This document shows, one piece after another, positions 22,817 to 30,812 of a stretch of 64,000 bases of DNA; position 1 is the first letter of the stretch, and every line of letters starts with the position of its first letter. The notes under the pieces are model-generated. The model searched no databases and was not told the origin of the DNA. It worked only from the letters and a program-made list of their open reading frames with translations. A program made the position numbers and the translations under genes. Source of the stretch: an uncultured Thalassolituus sp. (GTDB lineage Bacteria > Pseudomonadota > Gammaproteobacteria > Pseudomonadales > Oceanobacteraceae); NCBI RefSeq assembly GCF_950066645.1, contig NZ_CATMFB010000016.1, positions 28,786-92,785 of the forward strand, in the 5' to 3' direction.

Positions 22817-22916
22817 CGCTCGATGATACGGCGTTAAAAATTTCCGTGGGGTGCTCATGTACTACTTGTACACTCCGCTCCCCCAGAAATTTTTGCCTTG
22901 TCTCATCATCGCTCGC
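22817..22916. repeat. Large imperfect stem-loop downstream of eno
   Basis: Nested complementary arms: CGATGAT (22821-22827) with ATCATCG (22905-22911), and AAAAATTTC (22836-22844) with GAAATTTTT (22886-22894), the latter perfect over 9 bp. Between them is a 41-base apex with further pairing around CATGTACTACTTGTACA. It looks like an extragenic repeat or an mRNA 3' structure. It precedes the intrinsic terminator by about 75 bases. I recall similar apex sequences after genes in other marine gammaproteobacteria but cannot verify this. Confidence 0.55.
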
Positions 22917-22990
22917 GACGGTCTTACAAATCGCTACTGCGCTCGTGACGCGATTGCTAACTTGCGAAACCGCTTATCGGTTGAGTTAGA

Positions 22991-23023
22991 AAAAAACGCC
23001 GCTTTTTAGTGGCGTTTTTTTTA
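22991..23023 (+). terminator. Intrinsic terminator downstream of eno
   Basis: AACGCC / GGCGTT stem at 22995-23016 with A-tract before and a run of eight or more T after it, ending about 215 bases past the eno stop. The base composition drops sharply right after this point. Confidence 0.85.
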
Positions 23024-23222
23024 TTTAGAGTATTGATAGGTCCGTTAGGTTTTTCAAAGAGTTGGATGCTTTCGAATAATATTTTTTTAGTCTGATTTTT
23101 CTTCGAAGAGACTTGTCTTGCGCTATATGTCAGTTGTCAGAACAGAAGTTTATATCTTCTGGTATGCTTTTTTTGATTTCGGTTATACCGATTGTCATAG
23201 CCGATACACTAGGAGAGATGCT

Positions 23223-23618
23223 GTGTTAAGGATGAAAGATCTCAGTGAGATCAAGGCGTTAAGTTTTTATGCACACATGTTTCTGGCATTGTTTTATACG
23301 ATCCTTGCCAATCCAATCTACGCTTTTCGAGGTGATTCCAATTTTCCAGATTATTTCTTGAAAATGCATATTGCGCTTACGGGTTTGGATTATTTATTTA
23401 TCTTTCTGGTGCCATTGGCTTCTGGAATACTACTGATGTTAGGAGTATTGCTAGCAAGGGTAATTGGTTACTCTAGCACTCTGGCTGTAATTTCACTGTT
23501 TCTTTTCCTCATTTATTCAATTTCGATAGCTTTTGGGTATGTTGGTTTTTATATGTTCAATTTGATCCTAGTGATTGTTCTAATTATAGAACGAAAAGTC
23601 AGAGAACTAAGATCCTGA
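23223..23618 (+). CDS. Small four-span membrane protein, unknown function
   Basis: Unrecognised 131-residue protein. I chose the GTG at 23223, which has AGGAG seven bases upstream; an ATG three codons on (23232) is the alternative, and the region upstream has no family-like look. Hydrophobic stretches suggest four membrane spans (FYAHMFLALFYTILANPIYAF; LDYLFIFLVPLASGILLMLG; ALAVISLFLFLIYSISIAFG region; YMFNLILVIVLII), with a basic C-terminus ERKVRELRS. The gene is AT-rich compared with pyrG and eno just before it, suggesting recent acquisition. No domain is recognised. Confidence 0.6.
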   Translation: MLRMKDLSEIKALSFYAHMFLALFYTILANPIYAFRGDSNFPDYFLKMHIALTGLDYLFIFLVPLASGILLMLGVLLARVIGYSSTLAVISLFLFLIYSISIAFGYVGFYMFNLILVIVLIIERKVRELRS

Positions 23619-24068
23619 TAGTCTTTGGTTGCTGTGTTATATCGCTACTATTGTAGTCGAGAAAATATTCTGGATATCTTCGGGATTAGTATGACGGAAA
23701 GAGTACTGTAGAAATATGGAGGTTGTAGTGAGTAACAAATTTCTAGGATACGTTTTCATAGAAGAGCTCGAATAGGGAAGGAGCGTTTCCTTTGAATTTC
23801 CTCTAAGGTACAAAAGAGCGTTTAAGCACAGGTCGATCGTATTGTTGAGGCTGAGCGCTTGAGGGGACGATTGGCGTATTATTTGTATTACCATTACGTA
23901 TTTTTACGAGGCCTTTGGTTATCTCGAAAAAGTGAAAGCTTTGAATTGGCACTTGATGTATACATGCTTGCTCATAGAGATGTATTATCGATAGAAGGTG
24001 AAGATGTGGGTCGCAATATAAGAGTCACATATAAGCCGAAAAGGTAATTTAGCAATAGAGCCAAACCA
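23619..24068. other. AT-rich gap with a possible gene remnant
   Basis: These 450 bases contain no convincing intact gene. A short open frame on the plus strand (about 23826-24047) reads an aromatic-rich stretch, YYLYYHYVFLRGLWL, and ends in ALDVYMLAHRDVLSIEGEDVG; it lacks an ATG and a ribosome binding site and may be the tail of a decayed gene. No tRNA, repeat or insertion-sequence end is seen. Confidence 0.35.
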
Positions 24069-24533
24069 ATGCTTGAACACCCAAAAGTCGAACTCTTGAC
24101 CGTCAACCGCGATGACGCCAATGATCCGCTGTCAGCCTGGTCAAAACATGCTTTTGAGCTTGATGGCGCTGAGTGGCCGTCGGTTGAGCATTACTATCAG
24201 GCAATGAAATTTGAGGATGCCGGTTATCGCGAGCAGATTCGTCATGCCGAGCATCCGAAGCAAGCCGTAAAGCTTGGTCATGCGAAGTTTAAGAAGCGTC
24301 GTAAAGACTGGAAGAAAAATAGTGTGACTTACATGATCCGGGGCACTTATACCAAGTGCCGGACACATCGGGAAGTGGCGGACAAACTACTGGAAAGTGG
24401 TGAGATTAAGATCTCGAACCTGACCATGTATGACTATTTCTGGGGGAGCGGCCGGGATATGCGTGGTAAAAATAACTACGGCAAAGTATTGATGGCGGTT
24501 CGCGACAAGCTGAATGAAGAGGCGGCCGGTTGA
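24069..24533 (+). CDS. NADAR-family protein (YbiA-like)
   Basis: Member of the NADAR family; characterised members are N-glycosidases acting on damaged riboflavin-pathway intermediates or on ADP-ribose-linked substrates. The 154-residue sequence has the family hallmarks WPSVEHYYQAMKF near residue 38 and YFWGSGRDMRGKNNYGKVLM near 125, and full family length. No rib gene is adjacent, so the role (metabolite repair or NAD/ADP-ribose defence) cannot be set from context. It stands alone beside an AT-rich foreign-looking patch and converges with the diguanylate cyclase gene, 26 bp apart. Confidence 0.88.
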   Translation: MLEHPKVELLTVNRDDANDPLSAWSKHAFELDGAEWPSVEHYYQAMKFEDAGYREQIRHAEHPKQAVKLGHAKFKKRRKDWKKNSVTYMIRGTYTKCRTHREVADKLLESGEIKISNLTMYDYFWGSGRDMRGKNNYGKVLMAVRDKLNEEAAG

Positions 24534-24559
24534 TCCGCCTCTGAAATCTGCCCCGAGTA

Positions 24560-25756
24560 TCAGGCTGATACGACTTTATTCCGTCCGGTTTCTTTTGCCT
24601 CGTACAGTGCTTTATCTGCGGTCTTCAGCAGATCACTCATGGCTTCAACCCCCGGTGATGGGTAGCAGGCGACTCCCAGGCTGGCCGTCACTTCTATTTT
24701 CTGACCATCCACTTCAACGGCCATATGACTGATGCGCTTGCGCAGACGCTCGGCGATCAGTTTCGCTTGTACCAGCGTGGTGCCCGGCAACAGTACCGCA
24801 AATTCTTCACCGCCGTATCTGCCGACTTCATCGTTGGGGCGGGCGTTCTCCATCATCACTTTAGACGCGGCGACAAGCACCTCGTCACCCGCATGATGCC
24901 CCCAGGTGTCATTGATCTGCTTGAAGTGATCAAGGTCGATCATGATGCAGGCGAGAGGCGGCAGGGTCGTTGAATCTGCGGCTCTGGCGCGACGGATTTC
25001 TTCCTGTCCCCGGGTGATCAGAGAGTTACGGTTTGACAGACGCGTAAGGCCATCAATGGTCGACATCTCAAGGTAGAGGTTCTCCCGTTCTGCCCAGCGC
25101 TTCATTGCCAGAATACAGAGGTAGATCAGGGGGGCGAGAATAAAGGCGACGGTCATCCGGATTGCCATCCAGCCATCAAACGGACGGCCGTTGTCAGCCA
25201 CCGGAGATTTTTCGAGAAGCATAGCGTGGGGGAGAATCTGCATCAGGTCCAGCGCCGACATACCGCCCAGAAGGGGCACAACTATCCAGAAACAGAACTG
25301 TATTTTGTTCACGTCCGCCAACGTACAGGTGATGATGACTCCCAGAAATATAATCAACAGTGCTTCCGACAGGTAAGTGCCGGTCAGATAGCCGGTTGTG
25401 AGAACGACGATCAGGAAGCTGGCGATGATCACATTCTCAAATAGCGGCCAGTCGTCGGTGTAACGACGTAGCTTCAGCGCTGCCAGAATAAAGCCCACCA
25501 TGACGGCGATATGCCCGATATAGAGAACAGTCAGGAAGCTGACGAGAGGCTGGTTGAGCCATTCCGGCACCTGGGTGTTAGCGATCCACATGGTACTGCC
25601 GAATGATAGTGGCGCAAGAATGACCAGACAGGCGAGCAGGATAAACCGGTCGATCGGCCGCCAGTCCATAGGGTTAGATATTCGGATATTAAGAAAGCTG
25701 CCGATGGCGCTGGCTTTTGAGTCCTGATTCATTTCCGGGCTACTGTGACTGAACAT
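24560..25756 (-). CDS. Membrane diguanylate cyclase (GGDEF)
   Basis: Makes the second messenger cyclic di-GMP from two GTP. About six membrane helices occupy residues 35-230 with no recognised sensor domain, then a GGDEF domain fills the C-terminal 170 residues. The catalytic site is RYGGEEF and the product-inhibition I-site RPND lies exactly five residues before it, so an active, feedback-controlled enzyme is expected. I chose the ATG at 25754-25756 (MFSHSSPEMNQD), 398 residues; a TTG seven codons upstream is possible. The orphan position gives no hint of its signal. Confidence 0.92.
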   Translation of the reverse strand: MFSHSSPEMNQDSKASAIGSFLNIRISNPMDWRPIDRFILLACLVILAPLSFGSTMWIANTQVPEWLNQPLVSFLTVLYIGHIAVMVGFILAALKLRRYTDDWPLFENVIIASFLIVVLTTGYLTGTYLSEALLIIFLGVIITCTLADVNKIQFCFWIVVPLLGGMSALDLMQILPHAMLLEKSPVADNGRPFDGWMAIRMTVAFILAPLIYLCILAMKRWAERENLYLEMSTIDGLTRLSNRNSLITRGQEEIRRARAADSTTLPPLACIMIDLDHFKQINDTWGHHAGDEVLVAASKVMMENARPNDEVGRYGGEEFAVLLPGTTLVQAKLIAERLRKRISHMAVEVDGQKIEVTASLGVACYPSPGVEAMSDLLKTADKALYEAKETGRNKVVSA

Positions 25757-25836
25757 TGAATATGCCTGCGCAAGCAACAGGCTATATTCAAGCGTAGATG
25801 ACAGTGACCTGTTTGACCAACGGGATCCTTGCGAAA

Positions 25837-26688
25837 TCAGGGAAGTGGCGTGTATTCGCGGTTATCGCCCGGAATATCCGCAAAACGTTGTTCCTCCCAG
25901 TCGGTTTTGGCCTGCTCAATGCGTTCTTTGCTGAAGGACACGAAGTTCCAGTAAATGTAAGGCACGACAGGCCAGTGCTCTCCGCCAAGAAGTATGACCC
26001 GCGAGTATTCTGGGGCATTCAGCTCTGTGCCTGCCTCAAGCAGTACGAAATCGCCCTTCGCGTAGGTCTCGCCTTCGTAATGTATCTTGCCCTCCAGTAC
26101 ATACATGGCGCACTCCTGTTCAGGCTCAGGACGTTCCAGCTGAGTATCCTGGCTGAATATTACGTCGAGAAAGAACATCGGGGAGTAGGTTTTGATGGGG
26201 GATGTCATACCCAGTGCATCCCCGGCGATCAGGCGAGCGAATACTCCTTTCTCATTAAACTGGGGGAGCTGGCATTTCTTATGATGGGTAAATGACGGTT
26301 CAATTTCTGCGAACTGTTCGGGCAGTGCGATCCAGCATTGCAGGCCATTCATGGCGTGAGGCGCCGCTTTGGTTTCGTGGGTCTCGCGTTCGGAATGAAC
26401 AATGCCTCGCCCTGCGGTCATCCAGTTTACGTCGCCCGGGAGTATCTCTACATGATTTCCCAGGCTGTCCCTATGAAGAATGGATCCTTCTGTAAGATAG
26501 GTGAGGGTAGCCAGGCCAATGTGAGGGTGAGGGCGCACATCAATGCCCTGACCCGCGTCAAAATGGGCGGGCCCCATGTGATCAAGGAAGATAAAAGGCC
26601 CAACCATTCGTTTCTGAGCGTGAGGAAGTATCCGGGTCACACTGAAGCCATCAAGGTCTTTGCTTTTTCCGGTCAGTCTCTGGGCCAT
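25837..26688 (-). CDS. Pirin-family bicupin protein
   Basis: 283-residue pirin: two cupin domains, the N-terminal one holding the metal ligands in HPHIGLATLTYLTEGSILHRDS and AGRGIVHSER, and a C-terminal cupin with LEGKIHYEGE. Bacterial pirins (YhhW type) show quercetinase activity or bind partner enzymes; the role here is not determined by context. ATG at 26686-26688 has GGAG upstream. It is divergent from the thioesterase gene, 70 bp apart. Confidence 0.9.
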   Translation of the reverse strand: MAQRLTGKSKDLDGFSVTRILPHAQKRMVGPFIFLDHMGPAHFDAGQGIDVRPHPHIGLATLTYLTEGSILHRDSLGNHVEILPGDVNWMTAGRGIVHSERETHETKAAPHAMNGLQCWIALPEQFAEIEPSFTHHKKCQLPQFNEKGVFARLIAGDALGMTSPIKTYSPMFFLDVIFSQDTQLERPEPEQECAMYVLEGKIHYEGETYAKGDFVLLEAGTELNAPEYSRVILLGGEHWPVVPYIYWNFVSFSKERIEQAKTDWEEQRFADIPGDNREYTPLP

Positions 26689-26758
26689 GACGAATGTCTC
26701 CGTTGAGTGGGGCGCCTATACTGTATGGTGTTCTGTCCCAATGTTAGTCAGGTTGATT

Positions 26759-27166
26759 ATGGCAAGTAAGTCAGAGTTAGAGCAGTTTTTCGAAAATGAT
26801 TTCCCGCAAGCCGACTTCGTCATCGAAGATGTGGGTGACAGAGCGGCGAAAATCCGAAAGCGGATCACCCAGAACCACCTCCGCCCCGGTGGTACGGTAT
26901 CTGGGCCAGTATTGATGGAAGTCGCCGATGCAGCCTTGTATGTCGCCATACTCGGTGAGCTAGGCCTGGTGGCGATGGCAGTGACGACCAGTCTGAATGT
27001 TAACTTTCTGAGAAAACCGGCGGCAGATAAAGACATTATTGCGGATTGCTCACTGATGAAAGTCGGGAAGTCGCTGGTTGTTGGTGAGGTATCCCTGTAT
27101 TCAGAAGGCCAGCCTGAACCCGTTGCGCATGCGGTCGGCAGCTACGCGATACCACCCCGGAAGTAG
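26759..27166 (+). CDS. PaaI-type hotdog-fold thioesterase
   Basis: Small acyl-CoA thioesterase-like protein of 135 residues, start MASKSELEQFFENDFPQ at 26759. The 4HBT hotdog core is visible as GTVSGPVLMEVADAALYVAI with the catalytic acid position, followed by VTTSLNVNFLRKPAAD, a typical PaaI/YdiI motif. Substrate unknown. Its end is 85 bp before the unrecognised three-gene operon, and I place it outside that operon because of the spacing and the shift in base composition. Confidence 0.85.
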   Translation: MASKSELEQFFENDFPQADFVIEDVGDRAAKIRKRITQNHLRPGGTVSGPVLMEVADAALYVAILGELGLVAMAVTTSLNVNFLRKPAADKDIIADCSLMKVGKSLVVGEVSLYSEGQPEPVAHAVGSYAIPPRK

Positions 27167-27251
27167 ATCTCACAACTGGCCTGTACAGATTGATTTAACA
27201 GGCCAATCGTTTATCCTGTCGGCCATTATGGAACTGCATTGCAAAGGACGC

Positions 27252-28316
27252 ATGATGGCTGATGTACCTCTCTCAAATTACCTCGTTTATTCGTCGGAAG
27301 CTAAAGAAGGCGTTGGACGTGCTGTATACATCGACCCCTCCCTTATAGCGACATTCACGGAATGTGTTGATCCAACCTGTGAAGTCGGGCGCAATGTAGC
27401 GGTTCAGATTCAGCAGCAGCTGTCATCTACTGCTGGCGGTGTGAAGTCTGGCCAGTCCGTTGGAGATGCGGCTGAGTTCTACTCTGATATCGGTAGTATC
27501 GATCAGAGATTTGTACGGGTGTTCTATCGGATCCTGCAGGCGGAATGCAGTGAAAACAGTCGGGGTCCGGGAGTGTATATCCATGACATTAAGCGTTTTC
27601 AGAATAACTCTGCGGGTACCGGTACTGGACTCTTCCGGATGAAGCACGAAGCTGGTAGCTGGAGGGGGGCGGCTGAGCCACAAGGAACGTTATCTACGAA
27701 TATCTTAAGAATGGGGTCGCAAGTAACGAGTTCAGGCTTGATGGAATTAGATGAATTAGCGGACGAGTTGCTAGAGGCTAGTTCTCAAGCAACATATAAG
27801 ACCGACTTTAATCTCTATCACTGCCCTTTAGCTGTTGTAAATAACGGCGAAGAATATGACACCCCGGAAAAGCGATTTAAGATCTTAAGCCCTGAAGATC
27901 TTGCTGAAGTATTTACAAAAACGGTCAATATTAACCGTTGGGATAGTAACAGCGTTGCTCAGGATTCATATACCGTATATTGCTACGGTGATGCTTCTAA
28001 GCTATTGCAGGGTGCTCTTGAAAGGCTTGGGAGAGCGGGGAATGTATCTCTTTCAAACTTTACCTTTGAAGTTATTGCGCCTCATTCCCCTTATAGCCAG
28101 TTGGAAAAGTTGGTGAAGAACCTCAAGGGGAAGGCGAATCTGAATGCTAGCTCGACAACCGCTGCCTCGGGTGTTTATCAGCGGTTTGATATCGATTCGA
28201 CAAGCGAAGACAGCATTGCGGCTTTTAAAAAATATGGTGAGCTGAAAAAGAATAAAACGAACATTAGCTTCTCTGAGTTATGGCGGGGGCTTGGTGGGGT
28301 ATTGGCACTCAACTAG
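27252..28316 (+). CDS. Unrecognised protein, first gene of a three-gene operon
   Basis: 354-residue protein (MMADVPLSNYLVYSSEAKEG) that I cannot assign to a family. Start taken at the paired ATGs at 27252/27255 behind AAAGGA; the upstream open frame overlaps the thioesterase gene and has no such signal. No signal peptide or membrane span; soluble, with a Ser/Gly/Gln-rich stretch around residues 60-70 and mixed charge. The C-terminal ~90 residues look helical (YSQLEKLVKNLKGKANL). Followed after 27 bp by another unknown gene and then a DKNYY protein, so the three are likely one transcript. Confidence 0.7.
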   Translation: MMADVPLSNYLVYSSEAKEGVGRAVYIDPSLIATFTECVDPTCEVGRNVAVQIQQQLSSTAGGVKSGQSVGDAAEFYSDIGSIDQRFVRVFYRILQAECSENSRGPGVYIHDIKRFQNNSAGTGTGLFRMKHEAGSWRGAAEPQGTLSTNILRMGSQVTSSGLMELDELADELLEASSQATYKTDFNLYHCPLAVVNNGEEYDTPEKRFKILSPEDLAEVFTKTVNINRWDSNSVAQDSYTVYCYGDASKLLQGALERLGRAGNVSLSNFTFEVIAPHSPYSQLEKLVKNLKGKANLNASSTTAASGVYQRFDIDSTSEDSIAAFKKYGELKKNKTNISFSELWRGLGGVLALN

Positions 28317-28343
28317 TCAGTCTGAGATTAAGGAATGGTACTT

Positions 28344-29102
28344 ATGAACTTCCCTAAGGTAAGCCTCCCTGAAAATACGGCGACTTATTGCATACAAGTG
28401 AACGATGCCCGGCTGGTGTTTCATTGTGAAGATGAGGCGAGGTATACCGATAAGTATGTCTTTCACTTTGAAGCGACGTGTCAGGGCCTGATATCAAATC
28501 CTGACTATACGGGGGAGATTATCCCTTTACGTACAAGATTTGCTCTGCTTGATGATGATTTGATGAAAGAGCATCCCAACTGGTTATGTCCGATAAAAAT
28601 TCAGATATGGCCGAAATCTGAGCTGCTTATGGAGAGCCGTAAGTGGGAAGGTTCTGAGGATCTCCGTAGTAATTCATTAAAATTTTATGAGCGTTGGAAA
28701 TCAAGCGAAGACCGGGAGGAAGATGATCTGACTCCTCGGAAGGCAGAAGATTTCTCTGTTTTAAGTGTAAATGGACGTTCATGGGCTTATGCTGCTTCTG
28801 GCCTTTATGGGCAGTGGGAGAACGCCATTACGGAATTGTCTGCTAACCTGGTGTTAATTGTCATATTTTCGGCGAAATCCTGCTGGACTCGTGATACTTT
28901 CCCGCCAGAGGGCCTTAAAGATCATCTGATGCCTTTCTTTACGGACTACCTCTCCCGCATTCAGATTATCCCAACCGAAGGTGTCCCCGAGTCTGAACTT
29001 CCACCGCTTGGTTTTTACCCATCGAAGCGAGAAGAGAAAGAGATTGATAGCGAAGGTAAAACCGTCGTCGAAGACACTTCATCCAGTGAGTGGGGCTGGT
29101 AG
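28344..29102 (+). CDS. Unrecognised protein, second gene of a three-gene operon
   Basis: 252-residue soluble protein (MNFPKVSLPENTATYC) with no recognised domain. I use the ATG at 28344, ten bases after AAGGA, rather than the one at 28335, which is too close to it. It is rich in aromatic residues and acidic at the C-terminus (EEKEIDSEGKTVVEDTSSSE). The only hydrophobic stretch (ELSANLVLIVIFSA near residue 165) looks like a buried strand rather than a membrane span. The stop is 3 bases before the next start, so translation is coupled. Function unknown. Confidence 0.7.
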   Translation: MNFPKVSLPENTATYCIQVNDARLVFHCEDEARYTDKYVFHFEATCQGLISNPDYTGEIIPLRTRFALLDDDLMKEHPNWLCPIKIQIWPKSELLMESRKWEGSEDLRSNSLKFYERWKSSEDREEDDLTPRKAEDFSVLSVNGRSWAYAASGLYGQWENAITELSANLVLIVIFSAKSCWTRDTFPPEGLKDHLMPFFTDYLSRIQIIPTEGVPESELPPLGFYPSKREEKEIDSEGKTVVEDTSSSEWGW

Positions 29103-29105
29103 GTT

Positions 29106-30065
29106 ATGGGGTTGCTCGGAAATATCCTGGTTACGTTTGCGCTTATGCTCTGGCCCATGGTCTGGATCGTATCCATTATGGGCATGGGTGGCCCTGGTGC
29201 TTCTAATCGTCTGGACTGGATGATTCAGCTTCTGGTCTATATGTCGTATCCAATCTGGATATTTGGGCTGCTGAGTCTCGCTGGGAAGTCCTTCTGGGGG
29301 CTGGCCAGCGGTTATTTTCTGATTGGCTGTCTGGCGCTGTTTATCACGTTTAACGCAGGCATGTTCCGCAATATTTCTAATCTTCTTCAAGGGATTCAGA
29401 ACGAGGGCTACTCCGTAGTCAGGAGCACCGCATATTTTAATGCCAAACCCATAGTTGAAGCTGACGCTGAGTCGTTTGATATGTTCAAGGGCGACCTGAG
29501 TTACTTCTTTGCGTACCACGCCTGGGATAATAAACACACGTATTACCGTGGGGAGGTTATCGAGGGGGCTCCTGGCGGACCTCTTGAGGCGTTGAATGAT
29601 CTCAGCAGGAGCCGTGACTATGTCGCTAGCGGTGAAACGGTCATCTACGGGGATACGGTTTTACCCGGATGTATCCGAAGTAAACTCGAATTTTTTGATG
29701 AATTTCAAAGGCCTTGGGCGCGCTGTGAGGGGAATATTTATCACGGGGGCGCTCTCGTCGAAGGCGCAGATGCTCAGTCATTTACGCCACTGAATAGCTG
29801 GGTAGCGCATGATAGATACCGGTTTTATGTGCGTACTGAAGTAACCGATACTACTGCAGATTCTTCAAGTTTCCGAAGAATCGACAATGGATATTACAGA
29901 GACGATCATCGAGTCTTTTATCTGCCTGATAGTCAGATTCACGAGGTAGAAGGTGCCGATGTCAGCACCTTCGAAGTCGTTATGGAAATCGATGAAGACA
30001 TCAGAAGTGATGCCCGCGACGCTCGTTTCCGATATTACAATGGCAAGCAAGTAGCGCCTCGGTAA
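29106..30065 (+). CDS. Membrane protein with DKNYY-type repeats
   Basis: 319-residue protein with three hydrophobic helices in the first ~100 residues (ILVTFALMLWPMVWIVSIMG; IQLLVYMSYPIWIFGLLSL; ASGYFLIGCLALFITF), then a soluble domain built of DKNYY-family repeats: tyrosine-rich units such as KHTYYRGEVIEGA, RCEGNIYHGGALVEGADAQSF and HRVFYLPDSQIHEVEGADVSTF. DKNYY repeats are common in orphan and polymorphic-toxin-associated genes but have no settled function. The soluble part is predicted cytosolic or periplasmic depending on helix orientation. Its stop codon lies in the loop of a terminator-like hairpin. Confidence 0.72.
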   Translation: MGLLGNILVTFALMLWPMVWIVSIMGMGGPGASNRLDWMIQLLVYMSYPIWIFGLLSLAGKSFWGLASGYFLIGCLALFITFNAGMFRNISNLLQGIQNEGYSVVRSTAYFNAKPIVEADAESFDMFKGDLSYFFAYHAWDNKHTYYRGEVIEGAPGGPLEALNDLSRSRDYVASGETVIYGDTVLPGCIRSKLEFFDEFQRPWARCEGNIYHGGALVEGADAQSFTPLNSWVAHDRYRFYVRTEVTDTTADSSSFRRIDNGYYRDDHRVFYLPDSQIHEVEGADVSTFEVVMEIDEDIRSDARDARFRYYNGKQVAPR

Positions 30066-30078
30066 GAGGCGCTTTAGT
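30053..30078 (+). terminator. Hairpin overlapping the end of the DKNYY gene
   Basis: AGCGCCTC (30053-30060) pairs perfectly with GAGGCGCT (30066-30073); TTTAGTT follows. The TAA stop of the DKNYY gene sits in the 5-base loop. Probable terminator of the three-gene operon, with a modest T-tract. Confidence 0.6.
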
Positions 30079-30092
30079 TAAGAGCCGGAAGC

Positions 30093-30812
30093 TCAGAACC
30101 AGAAGCTTACGCCTGCCACCCACTGCGTCGATTGAATATCGCCACCTTCTTCGCGAATTATGTCGGCGCTGTCGCCGAAACTCCGGCTCCATACTGCTCC
30201 GACATAGGGCGCGAACTCTCTGACGATTTCGTATTTGAGACGCAGACCTACTCCGATACTCGACAGCCCTTTGCCTTCGCCGTATTTCTCACTGGTGTTG
30301 CTGTGAGCAGCAAGAGTGAACTCTGGAGATAGCACGAGCTTCTGAGTGAACATGAGTTCCTGCTCTGCCGTTACGTTCAGGCTGGTGCGTCCATCCTTAT
30401 CAACCAACAGGCTGGCATCGGTTTCAAAGAAATAGGGTGCCAGGCCATCGAAACCAACAACCAGCCGGTTCCGCACCGGATCAGGATGAATATCGCGGCT
30501 CAGGCCAAGTTGCAGATCCCAGTAAGGACTGATGGCGTGTAGCCACAAGGCTTGCAGGTTCAGCTCTTCCATTTCACCTTCGTGGCGCTCCGCATCCGCT
30601 TTCAGGCGGACTTTGTTGAACGAATTACCGTAGGTAATATCGCCTTCAAACACCTGTGCTTTTTCACCTTCGTGAAAGCGGTATTCCAGTTGATCGCCGG
30701 TGACTTTTAATACTTCCGGGTCGTAGTCGCCCATGGCATACGCCTGGGTAGTCAGACCTGCGATGGCAATACTCAGAGCGGTGACCAGAGGTTTCATTTT
30801 CAGATGTGTCAT
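30093..30812 (-). CDS. copB: Outer-membrane copper resistance protein CopB
   Basis: CopB/PcoB-family outer-membrane beta-barrel that acts with CopA in copper sequestration and oxidation. The 239-residue product has a signal peptide (MKPLVTALSIAIAGLTTQAYA) and then the CopB domain (EYRFHEGEKAQVFEGDITYGN; GLSRDIHPDPVRNRLVVGFDG; YFFETDASLLVDKDGRTSLN), ending in the aromatic GVSFWF typical of barrels. It lacks the long Met/His-rich N-terminal region of Pseudomonas CopB, so metal binding must rest on CopA. Overlaps the copA stop by one base. Confidence 0.93.
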   Translation of the reverse strand: MTHLKMKPLVTALSIAIAGLTTQAYAMGDYDPEVLKVTGDQLEYRFHEGEKAQVFEGDITYGNSFNKVRLKADAERHEGEMEELNLQALWLHAISPYWDLQLGLSRDIHPDPVRNRLVVGFDGLAPYFFETDASLLVDKDGRTSLNVTAEQELMFTQKLVLSPEFTLAAHSNTSEKYGEGKGLSSIGVGLRLKYEIVREFAPYVGAVWSRSFGDSADIIREEGGDIQSTQWVAGVSFWF

